Shown here: in pieces, positions 1 to 13,270 of the stretch
Numbering within the stretch: position 1 is the stretch's first letter
Layout: each line of letters starts with the position of its first letter
Source: Anthoceros angustus
Taxonomy: Eukaryota; Streptophyta; Anthocerotopsida; Anthocerotales; Anthocerotaceae
NCBI GenBank assembly: GCA_010909165.1
Contig: VJWM01000011.1
Span: forward strand, 806,001 to 870,000
Length of the DNA: 64,000 bases
Reading direction: 5' to 3'
The notes under the pieces: model-generated
Databases searched by the model: none
The model's input: only the letters and a program-made list of their open reading frames with translations
What the model was told of the DNA's origin: nothing
Made by a program: the position numbers and the translations under genes

Positions 1-1109
1 CTCTTCTCATGATATTGCTACTAGGCACCCCACTAGAGAATGGCTTAGTGATAAAGCATGAAGTGTTCATATAGATGTTGATGATTATAACGACGTCCCT
101 TCGTGAAACAATATGAAATAGATTGAATGAGTTTTCAAACCTTGGAACACTTCACACAGACATAATTACATTAAGTAAAATATGATAATCATAGGTGAGA
201 GATGTGAATGTAGTTATTCATCTTCATCCTCGATGCTACAGCTCATGTCTTAAAAGAGTATATTTGACAAAGCTAGATAGACTATATAAGGACCTATACT
301 CTAAGACATCTTGTATCTTGAAAGATTGTAATTATCTATGCTAGTTTGCTTCAAGATGAAACAAAGCTTTTTCCATCCAAATTTTGCTACGAATATTGCT
401 TTTTCCAAGCCATTCCAAGCTTGTCCTTTGAAAATTATTCCAAGCCATTCCAAGCTTGTCCTTTGAAAATTAGGGGTTTTGAAAATACTAGGGAAACGCA
501 AAGGCTGGTGAGAGTTACGTGTCATATTTGCTCCAACTCGTCAAAAACTAAACCACCATAACTACAATTTAACTTTAACAATACCCGACCCACTAAAATC
601 GATTCAACTAAGTATGTACCAATTTTCCTACTTATCTATCTATCATTAGTACTATTTTATTGAAATTATCTATTTGTCACCTAGTTATCCTCGATTAAAA
701 CCAAACTTGCGTTATCGGTGCCTTTTTGGAACGATTACGTTTCGTGTGGGCATCCGTCTTCATTTCCCTTGCTCGGAGTGGTATGCTGAGGAAGCCTCGT
801 CGTCTCTGTGCCCGAGTTAGTCTGTTGCATATGCGCCGATGCCGTCTGGTCACTTGTAACACTTGGGTTATTGAATTTAGCCTGAAATGGAGTCTTAACC
901 AATTAACATCCTTTTGAAAAGCTCTTACACATCATTCATACGAAAACCTGCACAAGGTTATTGATTCACCTACATACTTGGCCGATTTGGAGCAGTCTTC
1001 ATAGCGCAGTGCAGGAGAAAAGTTTACGACCACTTGCGCCATCTACTAGGGATCTAGTGCATCAGGCGACGTGAGCCAGTCTGGAAGCAGATTCAGTGAA
1101 AAAAAGGGC
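1..1109. other. Non-coding stretch, no gene seen
   Basis: AT-rich sequence with only short ORFs that show no recognisable motif. It contains the 35-bp tandem duplication listed separately. The part next to 1110 is probably the 3' flank of the minus-strand thiouridylase gene. Confidence 0.6.
403..472. repeat. Perfect 35-bp tandem duplication
   Basis: The 35-bp unit beginning TTCCAAGCCATTCC occurs at 403-437 and again, identically, at 438-472. The unit itself contains two copies of CATTCCAAGC-like sequence. No coding role is seen. Confidence 0.95.
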
Positions 1110-3254
<2,145 letters not shown>

Positions 3255-3406
3255 TGATCCAAACCATCCATCCTTCCTGATGATACAACCTAACTTGCTC
3301 TGCTAGCTGCCAGCTTCCACAGCAATCCCTGCTAGCAAACATGCTGCTCCACCCTCGAGGCTTCAGCATCCCAGCACCTACAGACGTAGCCGGAACCCGA
3401 AACCAT

Positions 3407-4083
3407 TCAATGACTGAGTTCAAGGTGATCGAGCTCGGCTTTCAACCTCTCGAGCTCTGACAAGAGGTTGTAAAACTCTGGCACAGATAATTCCAAGTAC
3501 ACGGGAGTGTCATCCAACACAAGTTTCAGCTGCACAAAGCAAGTCCCCACAGCCTGGACCTCGTCATTTGCTGCTGTCACGCCTAACCGCCATTCAAATT
3601 CCTGCAACGACGGCACCCATTCTGCTGCCATCTGCACAACCGGAAGGACCGCATCTGCACCAGGCTAGCAAGGCAAGGAGGAGAAACACTTCCCTTTTTC
3701 CTCATAAACTATCATGACAAATGCATTTCAATAAAACAAAATCCGAAAAACTGGAGGAGACTTTGGGGCTGCCTGCCGGTGGATTAGGTGAACAGTGAAG
3801 TTGTGAGGCGACCATGGCCTGTGGGTCGCACATCGTGGCGGGGACGTCTCAGCCCGCCGCCACAGTCACAGGCTGCTGTCCTCACCAGGTTTGCGAGGCT
3901 GACCTCGGAAATGTTGAATGCGGACTGTGGGAGTCGCAAAATTTGGAGTATCTTGCTCAATGTTTGTTGGGTCCTTGGAACGTTACACAGGTGCGAACAT
4001 GGGGCTGCCAAGTAACGAGGCTGCAGCTCAGCAGATTGTGTTCTCTGCACTCCAATCTTCTCTGTGACTTGCAGCATCAACAA
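3407..4083 (-). CDS. COMMD7: COMM-domain protein, COMMD7-like
   Basis: COMMD proteins form the Commander complex that works with CCC/retriever in endosomal recycling. The last exon (about 3660-3407) carries a full COMM domain. It has FEWRLGVTAANDE, then CFVQLKLVLDD, then YLELSVPEFYNLLSELER, which matches the COMMD7 pattern of a WKFGVTS-like start and a Y/F-IELT-PQFYSFL-like end. The 5' exons are less sure. The minus-strand ORF from 4083 contains LSKILQILRLPQ and ISEVSLANLVRT, which resembles the helical N-terminal domain. The start codon and the internal splice sites are not resolved. Only about 150 bp separates the stop from the start of the thiouridylase. The gene is head-to-head with the trigger-factor-like gene. 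A decayed copy of its last exon lies at 16386-16607. Confidence 0.72.
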
Positions 4084-4111
4084 AAGTGAGTAACTAATCA
4101 GGCTTAGCTGC

Positions 4112-5336
4112 TTGCAAGGAGCTGGATTACCTGTAGTTTCAGACTGGGTTGTGAGCCATTCTCAGATGCTACTATGTTTCTGTGATTGGTTCAGAGCCCT
4201 GAGGACTGCAACAAGGTTGTCAGGTCCGGGCAGGTTCTCGCCTCGTGCTGCCTCGTCAGGCAACGGTGGTACGTCTATTCCCTGCAGCATTGCATTTTGT
4301 TTCAATGATAAGGATATCTACCTTGAAGTCTCAAAGTCTGCTCATGGGTAGATGGTTTCTGGCAGCGTTGAGTGTGGACGACAGTCCCGTCGAGCTGCGG
4401 TCTGCGGTGATTGTTGCAGAGCCACCTGAGGATCGGAAAATCAAAGTGAGGACTGTGTGATAGGATGTACTAGCTAGGATTCATTCCGACAAGATAAGAT
4501 GTACATGATTTGAGGATTGACTGGTCCTGTGACGACTCAGCTGCGGGTTGATGTCCCTGGCCAAGATACCCAGAGGGCATTTGACGTTCTGTTGGCGGGG
4601 CTAGCCAAGAACTCTCCCCCTGTTCCTGGTTTCCGCAAGTCAAAAGGAGGTAACAGTCTACTACACGAGTCCTGTGATGTGAAGCTGGTTAAATTTTGCA
4701 CAAGTTTTTGCCACACTCTCTGCTGCTGACATGCTGCCTCCATCGTGTGGTCATGGCCGACATGGGCATCTGCCTGTGGTTATGCAACGCAGGCAAGACT
4801 TCAGCGGTATGTTCTTCCTCGTCCAGGTGTCCAGTTAAATTCATCACAGCCAGCTACAGACTTCCTCGGCTGGAAACTCAGCAGAGGGTGGTTTTGTTTC
4901 TGTGCCCAGGTACCTAAGAATGTACTCCTCCAACTACTTGGTGCAAGCCGGGTGAGGAAGTTTGTAATCGAAGAAGTTGTGAGAAGTGCACTTACCAGCT
5001 ACGTGAAGAAGGTTCGCAGCTATTTACTCGTTTAAATGCTGCAGACAGGACGGTACTGGCTGTGTGGAGGGACCGGACTCACTCCATGTCGCTCTGTTCC
5101 TATTGGTGACGCAGGAAAAGCTCTTGGTCAAGGATTCTCTCAAGACCTCGCAGAGCGCAGAGGAGTTGTATGACATGTTCGAACCTGGCAAGGATTTTGG
5201 CTTCGACGCCGAGATAGAGTTGGAAGAAACGAGCATTGAATTAGATGATACCATCAAGGGTGAAGACTCGAATGTCATCGACACAACCATAAACGAGCCA
5301 ACGCGGAGCGAAGTGGAGACTGCTGTCCAAGTGTAG
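4112..5336 (+). CDS. Trigger-factor-like chaperone domain protein, probably plastid
   Basis: The product resembles plant 'bacterial trigger factor' family proteins, which have only the ribosome-binding-type N-terminal domain. The exon model is about 4112-4265, 4366-4445, 4541-4649, 4793-4806, 4910-5011 and 5115-5336. Exon 3 holds LRVDVPGQDTQRAFD and PGFRKSKGG, the conserved trigger-factor PGFR-KG motif. The 14-nt exon 4793-4806 adds KTSA, so that KGG-KTSA-VPKNVLLQLLG reads through. The final exon has EELYDMFEPGKDFGFDAEIE and an acidic tail. Residues just before the domain (ATRLSGPGRFSPRAASS) look like a chloroplast transit peptide. The true start is uncertain, and 4112 is the upstream ATG of the open frame. 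Exons from 4366 to the stop sum to a frame-consistent length. Confidence 0.78.
4793..4806 (+). other. 14-nt microexon of the trigger-factor-like gene
   Basis: The sequence is flanked by an acceptor (ATGCAACGCAG) and a donor (GTATGTTC). The previous exon leaves one base, and 1+14 bases give GGC AAG ACT TCA GCG. This links PGFRKSKGG to VPKNVLL in frame and restores the spacing seen in homologues (KGGKT-P-N-I/VPK-like). Without it the flanking exons are out of frame. Confidence 0.7.
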
Positions 5337-5659
5337 ATGTTACGATTGCTACTCAACTTCTACCAAAAAATTGATGACATTTCAATTGTCATTTCCAAGT
5401 ATAAATGCGTGACAACCTCTGATCGGATCAAGCATTTCGAATGGACCGAGAAATGCATCGATATGCCCGTGCTTCCCTGTTATTTGACATATCCTGATCT
5501 AAGCTAAACCGCCGCAGCCCGCCTACCAATTAGTTCTGCTGCAGACTGCAGCAAAGAATGTTGTATACTAGTACATGAATGGTGGGAAAGACATGGCAGA
5601 GACACCTTCGCCTTGGCAAGCCCGGCTTCCACTACAGCCTCTCAGACCTCACAGAACGG

Positions 5660-6553
5660 TCAAGACACGCGAGCCTGGGAAGACTGTTGCAGATTAACTC
5701 TCGAGCCATACCGTTCCATGACTTTCCTGGTGGCAAGGGCAGCAGCTTCGCTAGCACTCAGGCTCCCGGCAGCCATGATTGCCGCAAACTCGCGAGTTAT
5801 TTCTTCCTGCACCTTAGCCCTAGCATCTCCTAGCGGATCCTCCACAGCTGCTTCCTTTCCTGAAGCCTTCACATCAACCACTTCCTTGCCCTTAACAGGG
5901 CTCACCGCCAGCTCCGCGGGCTTCGCCTGCGGGCTCTCCTTAGGCAGCGCCGGCGAGGTCACAACAGCAGCAGGCTGAGGCGAAACCCTCGGATTCGGAT
6001 TAGGGCTTGCAGGAGGAGGCACAGGGCGTGCAGCGGCCGGCGACCCCGCCACCGAGACAGGCACCATCTGCGGCACCTGGGGCACGCCCCCGTTCCTCAA
6101 CGTGGTCTCCAAGCTCTGGATCATCGGCATGATGAGCGCGCCGGTGGGACTGCTCATCACCTCCTGAGGCAGCCGCAGAATGTCCTCAGGGATTCCGGCT
6201 CCGACCAGAAACTGAGCCACCTCCTCGCTGAAGTTATTGCAATTGTGGTGCATCAAACTGTAGGTCTGCGCTGTGTAGCGCGGGCTCATGCCCTCCAGGA
6301 ATTCCTCAAACAGCTCCTTCGGCACCTGCGTGTAGCCCAGCTCTACCACCCGCAGCGGCGTGCCGTAGGGGCTCTCGCCCACGCCGTTCCGCTGTATCCC
6401 TCCCCCGAAGTAGAACTCCTCGCCGTACACAACCACCCCGGTGTGCCAGATAGCCTCTATCGTCTTGCCTAGAAACGCCGCCGACAGCTGCCGGGCCAAT
6501 CCTTGGCTCAGATCGTAGACATGAAGCCGCACCCTTTCTCCTTCCTCAGCCAT
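5660..6553 (-). CDS. PPPDE/DeSI-type deSUMOylating isopeptidase-like protein
   Basis: This is a single-exon gene of 297 aa. The N-terminal 150 residues form a PPPDE peptidase domain. IWHTGVVVYGEEFYFGGG supplies the catalytic His, and LMHHNCNNFSEEVAQFL supplies the catalytic Cys in the H-NCNNF context typical of DeSI-1. Family members cleave SUMO or ubiquitin isopeptide bonds. The C-terminal half is Pro/Ala/Val-rich and probably disordered (PVPPPASPNPNPRVSP). A helical end follows (EEITREFAAIMAAGSLSASE), perhaps a small interaction helix. The start is clear: MAEEGERVRLHVYDLSQG begins right at the domain edge. The gene lies tail-to-tail with the trigger-factor-like gene. Confidence 0.88.
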   Translation of the reverse strand: MAEEGERVRLHVYDLSQGLARQLSAAFLGKTIEAIWHTGVVVYGEEFYFGGGIQRNGVGESPYGTPLRVVELGYTQVPKELFEEFLEGMSPRYTAQTYSLMHHNCNNFSEEVAQFLVGAGIPEDILRLPQEVMSSPTGALIMPMIQSLETTLRNGGVPQVPQMVPVSVAGSPAAARPVPPPASPNPNPRVSPQPAAVVTSPALPKESPQAKPAELAVSPVKGKEVVDVKASGKEAAVEDPLGDARAKVQEEITREFAAIMAAGSLSASEAAALATRKVMERYGSRVNLQQSSQARVS

Positions 6554-7018
6554 GCTTTCCCCGACGCACTTCCAGCCGCCGCTGCAACAACGTCCGACGT
6601 CCGATCACCCAGACGCAGAGCGATCAAATACAAGCGACGCGCAGGCAAAGGCGATTCAAGAACAAGGAAGATGTCCAACGAGGGAGCCAGAGACCGGTGG
6701 CAGAATCTGGACGAAGAATCAGGGCGCGAGCTTTTAAGACGCCTGCGGTAGCCGGTTTCCGGTTGCCTTTTCCGGCTCTAGAAGCCTCCGGACTGTCCGT
6801 GAAGCCTTTAGCAATTTCTTCCAAAGGCTTGTAACCTCCTCGCATCTACCATAAAAATCGCACCTACCATAAAAAGAGGAGAAAAAAAAGTGCATTTATT
6901 GCGAGTCCTAGAGGGAGTCCTGTGCGCCCTCCACAGGGACGACTTAAGGCATACAATTGAAAAGAAGAAAGAAAACTCGAATCGTGTTATCTGATTTGAG
7001 CGTAGGCCAAGAAGTGCG
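6554..7018. other. Intergenic DNA upstream of the DeSI gene
   Basis: No coding signal is seen. The GC-rich first half is probably promoter and 5' UTR of the minus-strand DeSI gene. A-rich runs near 6880-6900 and 6960-6980 mark the edge of the transposon-rich block. Confidence 0.5.
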
Positions 7019-8033
7019 TTGTACCAATTTTGTGCTGTCGTCAACGCCTTTTATCACACATGGACTTGGGACTCCCACATCTTTGAGGCATTCGTCTCGG
7101 CGTGGAGAAGGGGTTTCCTGCAGGCATCCTTGAGGTTAATCAAGGGCCTTATATCCTATGAAGTTAGGTTTGCCTTGCTACATGTCTCCTCGCTTTCCAA
7201 GGTTGGGCTGCATGGGCTTCAAGCGTCGCCCTTGGAGAAGCATTACCGGCAGGCACATTTGGCCCTTCTTCGAGATTCCTCTATTCCCAAGGCCATTCGG
7301 GCTCGGGCTCCCCAACCTTTGGCCTGCTCTCTCCCTGCTTGCAGCTGTGGAGCCCCCCTTGATGACTCGGGGATCCACCTGGCCCAATGTCCTGCCGGCA
7401 GACAGCGTCAGGGACGTCATGTTTTCAATGGCCAAGGAGAGCGGGTTGTTTCCTTATAGGGAGCGCCCATACGCCTTGCTCGACAGCGTTTCTCTCAGGG
7501 CTTTCCTTTTTCTGTCCTAGGGAGACTAAGTTTTTGTTGCCCATGTGGTTGTAACAGACCCCACACGGGACTCTGTCTACGAGCATGTGATCCTTAACCC
7601 TCCGGGTTGGGTGGCGGAGGGCTGTGTGACGACCAAGGTCCACAAGTACTCTCCTATGCAGGACAGCCACACCTTTATCCCCCTTGCCATCGAGACCCAC
7701 GTGGCCATGGGTAAGGATTTCTCGAGGTTTGTCAAGGCTTGTGCCAAGGCGTACCACAATCGCAAGAATGGGGTTGGTCTTCCCCTTTCTTGTATTGTGG
7801 CTTTCTTCAGACAACGGGTGTCCATCGCCCTACAAAGTGCATTGGCGAACACGGTGTACAGGGCGGCGAGAAGCGCAAGGGAGGCGACTTCTTCGGCCCG
7901 GTGGTACGTAGGCCTTTTCTTATCCCTGAGCACGAAATTCTTTGAGCTGTGGGTAGGTCGCTCCATATCCATTATCAATGATCGTACCACCCCTCCCAAT
8001 CGATTTGATCTTAAATTCAGTTGGATCTATTGA
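7019..8033 (+). mobile_element. Degenerate retroelement fragment: Cys/His knuckle plus nuclease-like C-terminus
   Basis: The frame from 7019 reads LQASPLEKHYRQAHLALL and then a Cys/His cluster, CSCGAPLDDSGIHLAQC. This resembles the zinc-knuckle region that follows reverse transcriptase in LINE elements of the restriction-like-endonuclease type. The protein then shifts to another frame (VRDVMFSMAKESGLFPYRE, 7158-7520), meets a stop at 7520, and continues in that frame from 7545. The continuation reads VVTDPTRDSVYEHVILNPP, KVHKYSPMQD and FIPLAIETHVAMGKDF, which look like a D...K-KY nuclease core. One frameshift and one stop make it inactive. The reverse transcriptase part is missing. The assignment to R2/Dualen-like LINEs is an inference from motif order. 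Confidence 0.5.
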
Positions 8034-8924
8034 AAGTTGATAGTGACCCACATAAAGTTGCACAACTTATATGTAATATGTTGAGAACCTATCATTTTGC
8101 AATAAAGAAATACTAGTCAACTTATTTTTGGCAACAGGTAAAGCAACATCTCCCAATATTAGTTTTTCGATTTTTCCCAATTTAGCTCCACCGCTTGTAA
8201 CCAAGCAATATCAAAATGGATGACTAGTAAGTGGACTCAATTGTGAAAAGAGAGATAAGTCGCCTTTCTGCAACATTTTGAGAAATGTCATTGCTTGGCT
8301 CCATCTAATTTCGTGAAGCTAGTCACCAGAAAGCAAGATGACATTTCTAATCTGTACAGATCGTTGGCTAACTTAGAATAGAAGATTTCACAGCTTACAA
8401 AAGCTAGCACTAGCAACACTATTAATCTGCCCCTAGGAAAGAAAGACAACCAAGTAACTTTAAGTGAGTCTTCATCTAGCATCTTGTGTGTTGAAGGCAT
8501 ACTGTCCAACTTTGTTGTGGTGCAGATACTAATTGATGAGGGCAACAAGCCCTATTGAGAAATATCTCCAGGGCAAATTCTGATTGATTAGGGTACCAAG
8601 CCCTTCTTGAATGTGGTCACCACCAAATAGAAATTATATACATAAAAATCAAGCATACCATACCTCTTATGAACATGCCAGCATCTAGAATTGTGAAGGC
8701 TTGGCAAAACTGTTGTCAATGATTGGTTATAGCACATTGTCTTTGAGGATGCCTTGCAATCACATAGCCCATACATCATATTCACTTCCAGAAAATCTAT
8801 CAAGTCTTTTGAAGTTGATTTTTTATTGTATTTTTTATTGTTGTAAAAGCAGTAGCTCGGCCCAAATGGAGCATCAATAGCAGATATAACAACCTATGCT
8901 AAAATAGACAAAAGGGCACATAAC
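8034..8924. other. AT-rich DNA, no gene seen
   Basis: Only short random ORFs occur here. The stretch probably holds the 5' part (LTR and leader) of the copia relic that begins at about 8925, but no LTR ends could be recognised. Confidence 0.5.
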
Positions 8925-10482
8925 GTGATCCTATATGGTTCAGATAAAAGAATTGTTCACCATCTTAAAAGGGCTCAAGATGTAGCCGCAGCTTGGAAGA
9001 ATCTCAAGCAACTTTATGAGGCAGTTGACAGAATGAGTGTACTCAATGCAACAAGAGTATTTTACCAATTGAGGATAGGTGAAACACAATCTGTCGCTGA
9101 ACATTTTGAAACATTTAGGACAGCACAGGATCGTTTAGCGTCTTGCGGGATGAAGTTGGATGAAAGCCAAGCAGCCATAGCAAGGCTACCAGATAGGTAT
9201 TGCACCTTCAAGACCACACAAAATGGAGTTATTAAGCAGATACAACTTAATTGGCGTCCACAAGGGACAAAGACTAGTGCTGGCTTTACCAGCTCAAAAT
9301 TAATAGGAGCCCTCATGGAGTAAGAGGCTTCTTATGGCCTGGCCAGTACATCTAATGTAGCAGCTCAAGGACAAACCCTCTTTGTAATATGAGGAAAGGG
9401 AAGAGGACGAGGGCGCTACCAACCTAGCATACGTCCCTCGCATGACATCAATAGTAGGTACTACAGCAAATGGATGTTACCACTACTTTTCTATTTTAGA
9501 GGAACTCATCTACATAGAACAATCAAAAGGGTTTATAGATCCTAAAGCTAGGGATTTTGAATATAGACTTTTAAAATGTATTTATGGACTCAAACAATCT
9601 CCTTTGAAGTGGTATGCGATATCAATGGTACTCCACTTGAGATTAGTTTTATTCGTTGTGATTTTCAAATATGTATTTCATGGATGGCAAGCTTGTTATA
9701 CTTGCCTTATGTGTTGAACATCATAATTGCTACTAACAATTAGGACTTGCTATTGAAAGTAAAGAGCACTCTTAGCACCAAATACAAGATGAAGGATATT
9801 GCGACTTTCACCTATTGTCTTGGAGATTGTGCAGATTGCCTAGAGTAAGGAAGAAGGTACATTCAATATTTTCCAATCTAAGTATGTCAAGGATCTACTT
9901 AATTGTTTTAAGCTTGAGACAACCCGTCCTACAACCACTCTCCTTGCAGTTGGTCATACCCTATCTACTCCGGACAATCCTACTATTAATGAGGAACGAG
10001 AGAAGATGCTACATACTCCTCATAGAAAGGCAGTTGCATGCGAACTCTTTCTTAGTGACTAAACTCATCTTAATATTACTCATGTAGTTTCCATTATGTC
10101 ACAGTTTCTCTCTAATCCAAGTTTGATTCATTGGGTTGTGGTAAAACGCATCTAGTGATATCTATTAGGGACTCTGCATGTAAGCCTTCAATATAAGAGA
10201 TCAAGAATAGAAAGGCTTCTACTTGAGGGCTGGTCTAAAACTAACTTGGCAGCTGATCCAGTCACCAAGAAAAGCTTGTTAAGCTATTGTTTCACCATGT
10301 GTAGTGCTGCTGCTTCATGTACGTGTAAGAAGCAACAAAGTGTGTCATTGGTGTCATTGAGCTCAACTAAGAATGAGTATGAATCCTTGACACTTGCTGG
10401 TAATGAGGCAGTAGCTCTTAGGTCTTTGCTGGTTAAGACCACAATTCCGAAGAACTCTACTGGACAACTTGGACTACTTTAG
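8925..10482 (+). mobile_element. Decayed Ty1/copia LTR retrotransposon
   Basis: Three copia regions are recognisable in order. The gag (8925-9323) has AWKNLKQLYEAVDRMSVLNA, VAEHFETFRTAQDRL and the tail of the copia gag fold. The reverse transcriptase (about 9500-9640) shows EQSKGFIDPKARDFEYRLLK and IYGLKQSPLKWY. The RNase H (about 10225-10440) has NLAADPVTKKSLLSYCF, CKKQQSVSLVSLSSTKNEYE and the E-A-L-R-SLL end. Protease, integrase and most of the RT palm are missing, and many stops and shifts separate the pieces. Near 9790, KYKMKDIATFTYCLG resembles the MKDLG...LG block of copia RT. No LTR pair was found. Confidence 0.8.
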
Positions 10483-10554
10483 CCCTTTACTGCGGGGCCA
10501 CGCCTCCCTGGCCCTGTCCTGCTGGGCGGACCTCGCCTCTGTTTCGGCGGTACG

Positions 10555-12236
10555 GTGCTTCTCCTCCTCTACTCTAGCGAGAGACTCCGCCTTCCTCTTA
10601 GCAGCCTGAGTTGCCTCCGCCTGACCCTGGAGGTCCACCATTCATCTTCGGGTGGCCTCCACTTCTTGGGTCTTTTCTACTGTCCCGCAGAGCCCCTAGA
10701 GCATGCCGTCCATGACGGCCGCCTAAACTCGCCGTGTCTCCTCCACGGCTACCGCTGGCGAGACCCCCAAGAAGTCCGCCAAGGGCGTAGGCATCTCTCG
10801 GTCCGTTAAGGACCGCCATACCGCCGTCCAGAGTGAGTCCGGATTAGGGACTCCGGACCCAATCAGGACCCTCAGGTCCTGTCCGTCCTGAGTCGGCGCT
10901 TCCACCTCCTTGGCCCTTTTTGCTGCCAACTCTTTCTCCGCACGTCTTCGCTTGGGGTCCGGGGGAGGTGAGGGAGTCCGGGAACTGGCCCATTTCCCCC
11001 TCTGCGTAGGGGATAGGACTAGCTCGGGGTGGGGTTGCTACCAGTGACCCCCGGCGCCTTGGGCGCCATCGCGTTCCGCCCTCCTCACGGCCTCTTCCGC
11101 CTCCTGCCACTCCGTCGGCAAAGGTAAGGGCATCGGTGCTATCCTTGGGACGGTGGAATTGGGCGCCTGCTTCCTCTTCTTCGCTTCCCTTCTGATCCGT
11201 CGAGGCTCGGCGGCTTGGTCCGGAGCTGGTTGCGGGGCCGCTGGGGCGACGGCCACCAACTCCATCCCCGTCGTAGTAGCCCCTGAGGATGGCTGTTCTG
11301 GTGGGGGAACCAAGAGAAGGGAAGCGGGAATATCCTCCCATACTTCCCTTGGAGGGGAGGGGGTCCGCTCTAGGCGTATGGAGTCCGGAATTCCCTCCCA
11401 GTCTTCGTCCTCTTGGGTGCGTCTTGCCTTGGGTGGGCAGCTCTCCGGTTCCTGCGCTCTTTCCTCCCGCTCTGCCTCCGGTAGGGTCGCCAGCCCCTTC
11501 CGGAGCGCTCGCTCCTCCTCCCCTTCCTTTAGAAGATTGGGTGTCCCCACACATGGACAATGAATGGAGACAACGCCGAAGGGGGTGGCCTCTCGCTCCT
11601 CAGCTTCCTCGACTCCTGAGCAATACGGGCGAAGATGATCTGCCCCAACTCCGCCCTCTTGCCCCTCTGAAGGGCGTGTAGGAGGACCAGCAGATTGTCA
11701 CCTAGGTGGTCTACCTTGGTGAGCATGTTCCAGTGGATGATAATCTTCGCCACTACCCTCACTCGCCGGTCCCGTAGGTCCGACATGAGCCATTCGTTGG
11801 AGGACCGCTGCGTCCCCGCCCTCAGGAGCGCCATCTTAGTAGCCTCCACCTTCCCCTTCACCTTTAGGGGCTCCGGCACTACGCCCCCTACCTCCTCTGT
11901 TGGGCAATCGTAGACCACCCTAAGGACCTCCACAGTCCACCTCCTCGGGTCCTCCCGCAAACTTTTAGAGCGGACAAACTTGGTGGCCGCCGCCAACATC
12001 TTTCGAGCGTATTCTCGGACCAACGCCACGCTATCAAAGGTCCATACTGCCTGGAAGATGTCCAGGTGCCAATCCTGCACCAATTCCTCCGCCTCGGCCA
12101 GCCAGGGGCCGAAATCTGGGTAGCGCCTTGTGATGATGTTCTTCTCTACCAGGTGCCAAGGCTCCCAGACCTCTGCCGCCTTCTTGGGTCCCATGCTTGT
12201 GCTTCGCTTGATCCGCTGCTGAGGTATGGCGGGCAA
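10555..12236 (-). mobile_element. Unclassified gag-like retroelement protein, frame broken
   Basis: A minus-strand ORF (12236-11529, 235 aa) encodes a helical, Trp-rich protein with WHLDIFQAVWTFDSVALVRE, EDPRRWTVEVLRVVYD and RVRVVAKIIIHWNMLT. It ends in FIVHVWGHPIF. The neighbouring frame 11550-11038 begins MGTPNLLKEGEEER over the same bases, so a frameshift near 11540 probably separates two parts of one protein. The second part is Pro/Arg/Glu-rich, and further open frames run to 10598. GC content is far above that of the neighbouring copia relic. I do not recognise the family. Its setting and composition suggest a gag or transposon-associated protein. Confidence 0.4.
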
Positions 12237-12949
12237 GGATACTCATGCAAAGTTCCGAGGTGATGAGCGCGCTGTTCGAAGGCAAAGACCTCTTGGCGCT
12301 ACGCTTGGGCGTCGGATGAGAAGGCGCCCAAGAGCAGGATGTCTGAGCGCGAGCGACCACGAAAATTGCTGAGAAGACGGTCGAGAGAATGGCCTTCTCT
12401 CAGCGTCGGAGTGTCGGGAGTAACTGATGCGCGGGAAGACATCCTTTCGCTGCCAGTAACTGCCAAAGTCCTGCATCGTGTACTCTATCTTTACGCCGCC
12501 GCCTTCTTGGCGCATGTGCTTGGGTCATGGTTACCTGCCTATGACGACCGCTGACAACTCTGCGGTCCTGGTCCCCTACATGCCCGTCCTCCTCTCAGCA
12601 CCGTACACATGGTCCTCTTGCCTATTATGCTCCATCCCTTTTTGCAGTTACCCTTCCCAGGACTTACCGTGTTTTACTCCGGAGTCTAGTCCGGAGTGAC
12701 CTGCTCCGGGGTTTTGACCTGCTCTGGAGTTTTAGTCCGGAGTGGCCTACTCCGAAGCGTCCCGCATACCCGATCGAGTCGTCTTTCAGCCGTTCTCTTG
12801 TCCACCGCCATTCCCCCTATTCTACCTTATTTCCCCTTTTCCGCCTTATTTTCCACCCACATACTAACCAAAACCAAAAAAACTGTCTATTACCTTCCTA
12901 AGGGGGAGTCCACAGTTCTCTCCTTGTCCACACTACACCACACCTGGGA
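12237..12949. other. Non-coding DNA with short CTCCGG-type repeats
   Basis: Between about 12660 and 12770 the phrases ACTCCGGAG, AGTCCGGAGTG and GTTTTGACCTGCTC recur several times. This could be LTR or leader sequence of the minus-strand gag-like element. No gene is seen. Confidence 0.4.
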
Positions 12950-13251
12950 CTTGTGTATATTCTTTCCTCACCATCCTTGCCTTGTAGCGCTCTATGCTTC
13001 CATCAGCCTTGCGCTTGATCTTGAATGTCCGCTTGGATCCTATGCTCTTTCTTCCATGAGGTAGAGGAGTGATTGCTCAAGTTTTGTTCTTGAGAGGGAT
13101 TGTACTCATTGTCTACGGCTTTTTTCCACTCCTTCACCTTTGGTCCTTCCAATGCTTCCTCAGGCTCTGTGGTTCGCCGGCATTTGCCAACCATGACTCC
13201 TCATACACACATGCATTCATGGATTCCAAGATCTTCTATGAAAGTTTAACA

Positions 13252-13270
13252 CGATAATTTTTGAAGGGGG
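13252..13270 (+). repeat. Left terminal inverted repeat, 19 bp
   Basis: CGATAATTTTTGAAGGGGG is identical to the reverse complement of 15613-15631. It sits exactly where the minus-strand copia coding sequence breaks off. Confidence 0.85.
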
